Source: Siderastrea siderea
Lineage: Eukaryota; Cnidaria; Anthozoa; Scleractinia; Rhizangiidae
Length of the DNA stretch: 64,000 nucleotides
Direction: 5' to 3'
NCBI GenBank assembly: GCA_964030785.1
Contig: OZ034979.1
Span: forward strand, 41,981,484-42,045,483
Shown: piece after piece, positions 58,222-64,000 of the stretch
Layout of the letters: each line of letters opens with the position of its first letter
How positions within the stretch are numbered: the stretch's first letter is position 1
Notes under the pieces: generated by a model
The model's database searches: none
What the model saw: only the letters and a program-made list of their open reading frames with translations
Told to the model about the DNA's origin: nothing
Made by a program: the position numbers and the translations under genes

Positions 58222-61200
58222 GACTAAAACTTAAAATTGAATGTTATGGTTCTTGAAATGGCACGGAATTTCCTTATAAGGCAAAAAGCAGGGTTGTCAT
58301 TGACAATCTGGATGTGAGAACCAATGAGAATGAATAACAGTAATGAAGTGAGTGAATTGTAAACTAAGCTAGACATAGGTTCAAGACTTCATTTAAGTCC
58401 CTAACTCAAAGCTCCTCAGAGCCAACTTGTGAATCCTAAGGATATTTGCTATTTAAAGTGGGTTGGTATGATCACTAGTCTTTGAACAAAATACACCAGA
58501 TTCTGTCAATGTGACTGTAAACAACAGAGATGCTTTGCAAGTTAGCTTATTTCATAAGCTTGTAAATTGCTGTGACACATACATGAAGTCTTTGATCAGG
58601 GCCTCAGGGAAGTGGGGGGTATCCACTAATGGAATATCGCCTGTGAAAGGTGGGGTGGCTTTCCCACCCGTTCCCCCGGGGAATGTCAATACAAGTTTCC
58701 TAATTAGTCTTGAGGGATTTAATATGTGATACCTTGTATATAGTTAAATGTAAAATTAAATGGAAAATATAATTTTAATTTGTACTCACGGTTTCTGTGA
58801 TGTACTTTTCCACCATATGTTTCCCTTCTGTTCCAACAAGCGTTTTCCAACTCTGCTGGGAGTAGATTCGTACGCCTTCCGCTACATAATACCTTTTCAA
58901 GCAAAAACATTTTTGTTGTAATAACTATAAATTGACTCAAACAGTAATGTTAATAAGGAGGTGAAGATACAAAAGGTCAGAATTAAAAAAGTCATTATTA
59001 CATGAAAGCTTTGGGAAAAAATTGTTGTTGTTGTTGCTGTTTTTTTTGGGAGGGGGGGCATGGGGCAGGCTGTTTTGTTGTTTCACCCTTTTGCCACCTG
59101 AGGTCTTCAAATTCCCCCAAAATTGCTTCTTAAAGGGGCAGTGTCACAGGGATTTTTCTCGCGTTTCGTCAAAACTTCGCTGAAATTGAGATTAAATGCC
59201 TTCACTCACACACAAAATGTTCCTGGAACACCAAGAGAGAGATATCACGTGAAATTGAGATTAAATGCCTTCACTCACATACAAAATGCTCCTGGAACAC
59301 CAAGAGAGAGATATCAAGTGAAATTGAGATTAAATGCCTTCACTCACACACAAAATGCCCCTGGAACACCAAGAGAGAGATATCAAGTGAAATTGAGATT
59401 AAATGCCTTCACTCACACACAAAATGCTCCTGGAACATCAAGAGGGAGATATCAAGTGAAATTGAGATTAAATGCCTTCACTCACACACAAAATGCTCCT
59501 GGAACACCAAGAGAGAGATATCCAGTGAAAGTGAGATTAAATGCCTTCACTCACACACAAAATGCCCCTGGAACACCAAGAGAGAGATATCAAGTGAAAT
59601 TGAGATTAAATGCCTTCACTCGCACACAAAATGCTCCTGGAACATCAAGAGGGAGATATCAAGTGAAATTGAGATTAAATGCCTTCACTCACACACAAAA
59701 TGCTCCTGAAACATCAAGAGGGAGATATCAAGTGAAATTGAGATTAAATGCCTTCACTCACACACAAAATGCTCCTGGAACATCAAGAGGGAGATATCAA
59801 GTGAAATTGAGATTAAATGCCTTCACTCACACACAAAATGCCCCTGGAACACCAAGAGAGAGATATCAAGTGAAATTGAGATTAAATGCCTTCACTCACA
59901 CACAAAATGCTCCTGGAACACCAAGAGAGAGATATCAAGTGAAATTGAGATTAAATGCCTTCACTCACACACAAAATGCTCCTGTAACACCAAGAGGGAG
60001 ATATCAAGTGAATTTTTGCAAGGAGAGCAAACCATGATAAGTTTTCAATGATTTTTGCAAGATTATAAATAACAAGCACAGAATTTGAAAACGTTCGCCA
60101 GATGTTTTCAAGTTGTAATCCACTTCCATCTTGGCCATCCCTGGCCAAAGACACTTAGTAATAGCTTCACTGAATTAGTATGGTGTCTGAACAAGAAAAT
60201 GACCAATATTTTTAGGCTTTCATATACGTTAATGTGACTATTGGCTTTTCAGTGGGGTCAAACACGAGCAAAATCCTCGTGATACTGCCCCTTTAATTTG
60301 AAATAATTCCACCAAAATAAATATGGACCAAAGGAAGTCTACTAATGAATTGCCACTTTTTCAATGAGACCTTTTATTGCATTTATTGTAAATCTTACAA
60401 CAACTAAAATACAGTATTTTCTCAATTAAATGCTGGGCCTCAAATAAATGCCGGTGAACACAGTCAAATTTAAAATAAATGCCCCTGGCATTTATTTTAT
60501 TAACTAAATAAAGTTGCCAGAATGTACTTTGCATGCTACTGAACACCCAATTCACCCACCTTGTTTTAAAATTTTATCAATGTTGATGTTTTACTCCTGT
60601 TTTACTTATGTTGTACTATATTTTGCTGTATTTTTAGTGAACTTAAAGTATAGAATACCAAAAATTATGGCTATAAAAATGATGAAAAATGCCCCATTCT
60701 AATAAATGCTGGGCCCCGAATAAATGCCGGGTTCCAATAAACACCAGGTCAAACTTCAAACTTCACAAGTTCAAACTTCACAAGTTCAAACTTCACATTA
60801 CCTGTTGAGGCACATAGCTGGTAAAATTTTTGGGTAAAACTTTTCTCTCGATTGACTGTCTGGCAAAGTCTGCAAGAACTGCCGTGTGGCTACTGATGCT
60901 GCTAAACGAACCTACCAGATAGACAGTGAAAAGTCAAACCAAAACACACTTAACTACATGAGAGAGAAATTTTACAAATTAATATACAAAACTAATGCTG
61001 ACAAAAACACTGATCCACAGAATTATGAAAGGAACTACACAGCGACTTAGATGAACCTCCAAAACTGAATGTTATTTTATATGACTGCACTTCATGGTGC
61101 AACGATATCTTACTTGGCTCCAGTTATCTGACAATCCTTTCTTCAGATAATCTGCAAACTGTTCTCCATGCTTGAGAATAGCATTGTCCTCAACTTCAAC

Positions 61201-63045
61201 TGCCAATGCCCCGATGTTTTCGGACAGTTCATCTGAAATCAACAGAAGTAAATATGTCAGAGGGAAGTCAGAGTATTTCCCATGTGATTCCACAAAAGTC
61301 AATCCTGTCTGTCAGATGGTATTTTGCAATCACTCATGTTTTACCTTTTAAAGTTCTAATAAATCAAATGGTTTACATGTACGTTTTTTTAATGTGCATG
61401 CAAGTCATCTATATCTGGATCAAACTGTCTTCTGTGATTTGGAAAATTGTTGCTGTTACGGTTGTTCTTATTATAGCTGTTTTTTGTTTGGGGGGGAGGA
61501 GGATACCCACAGAGCCTGAGAACGTTGAGAAAAACTCTTAAAGCAAAGGGGGAAATAATGCTGAGAATGAGATCAAACCCTTGGCAAGGCAAGTACTGAA
61601 GCCCTGTGCAACAATCATCCTCACATACTGAATGTGGTATTCAAACACACTCAATAAGTTAGTGAGAGGCAAGCACTCTCGCCACCCCAAAAACACAGTG
61701 TTCTCCCTAGTTTTCAGGGTAACAGGTAAGCCAGTTTTTTAGACCGGTAAAGCAGCCCTGTTGAGAATCTTTTTTCTACACTGGATGGAGTGGAATTGTC
61801 CTCATGAGACCCATAATGATCCTGGCATGACACTAGGCTCACACCTGTCTCGAAAACCCTTCAAAACGGTTGACGTTTGCGATTCCTGTTACAAGGAACG
61901 TATTAACGTACAGATAAATGTTGAGAAGAAAAAGCTTACAGCAACCTAAAAAACGTACGGAGAAATCACTAAAAGATTAAGGCATACATTGTACTCCTTA
62001 CAAAGGCGTAAACGAAGAACGTCGAGGAGAAGACAATGCTAAGAGGACCTTACGAACAAACCAGCGTACGGATATAGACGTCATGAAGATAACACTAATA
62101 TCTTACGACAATGCTAATGTATGGAGAAATGTTAAGGAGATAGAACTAACAACATTTTAATTACGAATACACTAGCACATGGACAAACGTCGAGAAGATT
62201 ACAATAATATTTCTTGAATATTCTAAAGTACAGAGAATTGTCGACAGTCGAGAAGATAAGACCTTACAACACTGATGTACATACTATCGAACGGAAAATC
62301 ATGTCGAGAAGACTTATACCCTAGGAATGTACTAGCGTACGGAGAAAAGATATGACTAACATCATACTAAGGTAGAAACGTGTGGAGAAACATAGAGAAG
62401 ATGAGACCATTATCTAACGAACTTAGAAATATCGAGATGATAAGGCTTCGTCTAATATTGTACAAACGCATGGGCAATTAGAAAAGTGACGTAGTACGTA
62501 GTACGACTGACATAAATCTGTTCATAATTCAATCCGACAATAAATCTTTCACGATCCCAAACTGTTGGATGTTTCTAATTGTTGTTCCGGCTAACCGGTA
62601 ACAGGCGGTGCTACAAGTGGTAAATTTTACCCGTTACTGCCTGATAAGGAGAACACTGAAAACATCCCTCAAACTGATGGCTTGATATTAATTAAACTGT
62701 ATCCTTGAACTTGTGCAAACTAAAGGACAGATTAGACCCTCAAACTAACACACAGCTTGTCTTCTCAAAGACTTTTGTATGAATAACTACAATACACGAC
62801 TTTCAAGGTGGAAGCTGATAAGGCGACAACTGTTATAAGGATGTTTTTATTTTGATTTTTATTACTAGAAAGGATGGTTACCCTGTGGTCTTCCCAGTCG
62901 CACTAGTGATGCACAGAGTTGGTACCCAGTCTCCCTGACGAATCTGTTAGTGTGGTTCAGAGCCTGGAATATCAAGTCAAGAAGATTCTGTGTAATGTGC
63001 TCATTGAAAGCCTTGCCACATCCCTCTATCACAGACTGAAGACAC
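49594..63045 (-). CDS. HEAT/ARM-repeat protein (5' partial)
   Basis: Fifteen phase-compatible exons: 62882-63045, 61114-61232, 60802-60911, 58790-58892, 57773-57859, 57273-57363, 56996-57047, 56461-56570, 55596-55677, 52383-52470, 52165-52265, 51818-51959, 51357-51440, 50556-50665, 49594-49636 (stop TGA 49594-49596). The last 494 residues are visible. The first exon seen needs two bases from an exon beyond 63045. The protein is alpha-helical, with HEAT-like units such as HAVREAACACIAELGTK, DDSWPVRDAACVACGNF and SIPSVRQGAAMSLGNVVKAY, each with the V-R and A-A pattern. A glycine/arginine-rich break (KMRRGGGC) precedes a C-terminal helical part ending LELLDQRPPGPM. I do not recognise the orthologue. 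HEAT solenoids usually serve as protein-binding scaffolds. It is convergent with the M8 gene. Its three largest introns each hold a DNA transposon. Confidence 0.85.
49783..49926. mobile_element. Hairpin MITE
   Basis: Inverted arms with AAAACGTTTAGCAATCG, ATGGAAACCAC and CAGCAATCGTTGTG on the left and their reverse on the right. The centre is near CTGTGATCACAG. A further outer AATTGTGGCG..ATGGAAACCAG copy lies beyond the right arm. It is just upstream (in gene terms) of the last exon of the HEAT gene. Confidence 0.65.
50726..50775 (+). repeat. ATA/ATC trinucleotide repeat
   Basis: About six ATA then several ATC/ACC trinucleotides, in an intron of the HEAT-repeat gene. Confidence 0.85.
53418..55012. 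mobile_element. 6-bp-TSD DNA element with internal ~50-bp minisatellite
   Basis: A 1595-bp element with termini CAGGGTTGTCC on both ends and a 6-bp direct repeat TTCATT immediately outside (53412-53417 and 55013-55018). The interior from about 53760 to 54530 is a degenerate array of a roughly 50-bp unit with words CGTACGGAGAAACGTTGAGAAG and GAACGTACTAACGTAC. Sub-terminal parts contain repeated CACTAGCC words. The CAG start suggests a hAT-related element, though a 6-bp duplication is short for that group. It lies in an intron of the HEAT gene. Confidence 0.72.
58166..58220 (+). repeat. (ATT)n microsatellite
   Basis: About 17 ATT trinucleotides in an intron of the HEAT-repeat gene. Confidence 0.92.
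59134..60292. mobile_element. TTAA-flanked element carrying 69-bp x12 array
   Basis: A 1159-bp element with inverted termini AGGGGCAGTGTCAC and, reversed, AGGGGCAGTATCAC, both continuing to GGATTTT.CTCG. TTAA flanks both sides (59130-59133 and 60293-60296). Most of the interior is the 69-bp array at 59182-60009. It is probably a piggyBac-like non-autonomous element, lying in an intron of the HEAT-repeat gene. Confidence 0.8.
59182..60009 (+). repeat. 69-bp minisatellite, 12 units
   Basis: Twelve tandem units starting GAAATTGAGATTAAATGCCT, with only a few substitutions between units (GGAACACC/GGAACATC, GAGAGAG/GAGGGAG). As 69 is divisible by three, one frame stays open through all units with a 23-residue repeat (LRLNAFTHTQNAPGTPRER). 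The frame has no ATG near its left end and runs through the transposon terminus, so it is not called a gene. Confidence 0.93.
60411..60770 (+). repeat. AATAAATGC-type repeat
   Basis: Left and right parts carry direct copies of AATAAATGCTGGGCC and AATAAATGCCGG. The centre has a palindrome around AAATGCCCCTGGCATTTATT. It is related to 44728-44830. Ends were not fixed. Confidence 0.5.
61696..62658. mobile_element. 6-bp-TSD DNA element, second copy type
   Basis: A 963-bp element with termini CAGTGTTCTCC on both ends and the 6-bp direct repeat AAAACA outside (61690-61695 and 62659-62664). The interior, about 61900-62490, is a degenerate array of the same roughly 50-bp unit seen in 53418-55012 (AACGTACGGAGAAA, GTTGAGAAGA). 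Sub-terminal sequence has GGTAACAGG/CCGGTAACAGG words. It lies in an intron of the HEAT-repeat gene. Confidence 0.72.
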
Positions 63046-64000
63046 CTACAACAGAAAGAAACAAGTGGAACATTTTCTCTTTTCATATAACTAAACTTTA
63101 ACATTGCACAAACTCTAAGAAGAAGAATAAGATAGCAAGGAGAATGAGACCATTACAGTTAAGTGTCTAACAAAAAAGTAATAACTTTTAAAGATTTTGA
63201 TTCATGATTGACCCCCAATTCAGTTGGAAGAAAATCATGGTATGGATGGCACTGGTGATAATTATGACCTAGAGCAGGTGGTGCTGGGGAGGGGAGGGGG
63301 GGGGGGCACAGAAATAGCTAAGGACAATGGCAGAATATCCCAAAACTACAGCAAAGCATCCATCCTCAAGTCAGACACAACACTTAGGTCACACTGGGTG
63401 TGACTCAAGGACTAGATCTGGCAAAACAAGATGGCATGGTTTTCAAAATTTTTTGTGAGTGTGGTAAAGTCTACACAGGGAGATTGACACAGAAGAGTAT
63501 CAAAGAACATGGCAGGGATATATGACTTGCCCATATGCAAAGCTCTCCTGTCCTCCTTGCCACAAGGTAAATTGTATTGATCATGGCTCTTACCAGTACA
63601 TGTACTCCCAAGGGTCAAGGAAGCCACCCAGAAAAAACTTCAACTTAACAACATCAGCAGATCAAAATTCCTTATGTGTAATCAAGAAACACGGCAGGCA
63701 ACCAACACCGTAGCAGACCACCAATGGAACAGCCTTTTACCTTATTGCCAAAGGAACAGCTCCCGTGTAGCCCTACATTAATTTTGCAGGGGTTAAATTT
63801 TGTGAATGGGTGATTTTTTGTGTTTTACAGAAACTAATTTTTGTGATTGGGAAAAACTGGTTTTTCTTACTGGGAATTAATTTTTGTAATTTTCAGGAAG
63901 TCCTTCTATTTGGAATAATATTATAACACTCTCTTTTTTTTTTGAGTACAAACAATTGAACACAGATGAACAACAAGCAGATATATAACATGTTAATCAG
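63046..64000. other. Right edge: intron of HEAT gene with retroelement fragment
   Basis: Upstream intron sequence of the HEAT-repeat gene. It contains a poly-G stretch near 63292-63306 and the fragment at 63430-63560. No further exon was supported before the window ends. Confidence 0.5.
63430..63560 (+). pseudogene. GIY-YIG endonuclease fragment (Penelope-like)
   Basis: The plus strand reads DGMVFKIFCECGKVYTGR, then TQKSIKEHGRDI and a stop codon, then LAHMQSS. This resembles the GIY-YIG domain at the C-terminus of Penelope-like retroelements (a K-I-C-CGKVYIG-type start and K-EH-RD helix). The canonical tyrosine pattern is partly degraded and the frame is broken. The family assignment is by motif memory only. 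Confidence 0.45.

Noticed and set aside
58719..58940. Alternative frame through HEAT exon 58790-58892
   Set aside because: It would leave the next exon out of phase. Using the acceptor at 58893 gives CLNR-YYVAEG and keeps every junction in frame.
59123..60037. Long open frame with 23-residue repeats
   Set aside because: It is a 69-bp minisatellite inside a TTAA-flanked transposon. The frame starts at a non-ATG codon, runs across the transposon terminus and has no splice or promoter context.

Overview
The window is animal nuclear DNA. It has intron-rich genes with GT/AG splice sites, low GC, many short DNA transposons, tRNA-derived SINEs and one LINE. The gene families (POMGNT1-like, SOCS, leishmanolysin-like) are metazoan. 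The dense hairpin MITEs and lineage expansion suggest a cnidarian, probably an anthozoan such as a stony coral. That assignment is inference, since no rRNA or mitochondrial marker is present.

Layout. 1-9798 (+): POMGNT1-like copy A, 5' end cut by the window edge. 9799-20269: gene-poor, with three minisatellites and several DNA transposons inserted into them. 20270-20842 (-): intronless SOCS gene. 23094-32051 (-): POMGNT1-like copy B, complete, with an antisense 5'-truncated LINE in intron 3. 34319-40512 (-): POMGNT1-like copy C, complete. 42293-46629 (+): two-exon leishmanolysin-like M8 metallopeptidase, divergent from copy C. 49594-63045 (-): 3' part of a HEAT/ARM-repeat gene (15 exons seen), convergent with the peptidase gene.

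The three POMGNT1-like genes share their intron positions. Five exons (180, 269, 174, 68 and 294 nt) have the same length in all three, so they arose by DNA-level duplication. All keep the E-E-D-L-D metal site and the FWDWDMW segment of the GT13 catalytic domain. All should be Golgi type II enzymes adding GlcNAc to O-mannose. Copies B and C share a 97-nt identical tract in exon 5 despite divergence elsewhere, which suggests recent gene conversion.

Most remaining sequence is non-autonomous DNA transposons whose ends can be read from target-site duplications. There are seven TTAA-flanked (piggyBac-like) elements, one with a broken transposase exon. Others are two TAA-flanked (Harbinger-like), two TA-flanked, and two 6-bp-TSD elements that share an internal minisatellite. 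Several sit inside minisatellites, so the empty site can be rebuilt from the repeat register. No clearly new multi-gene system was seen. The strongest leads are the POMGNT1 cluster, the LINE abutting a splice donor, and transposons carrying long internal tandem arrays.
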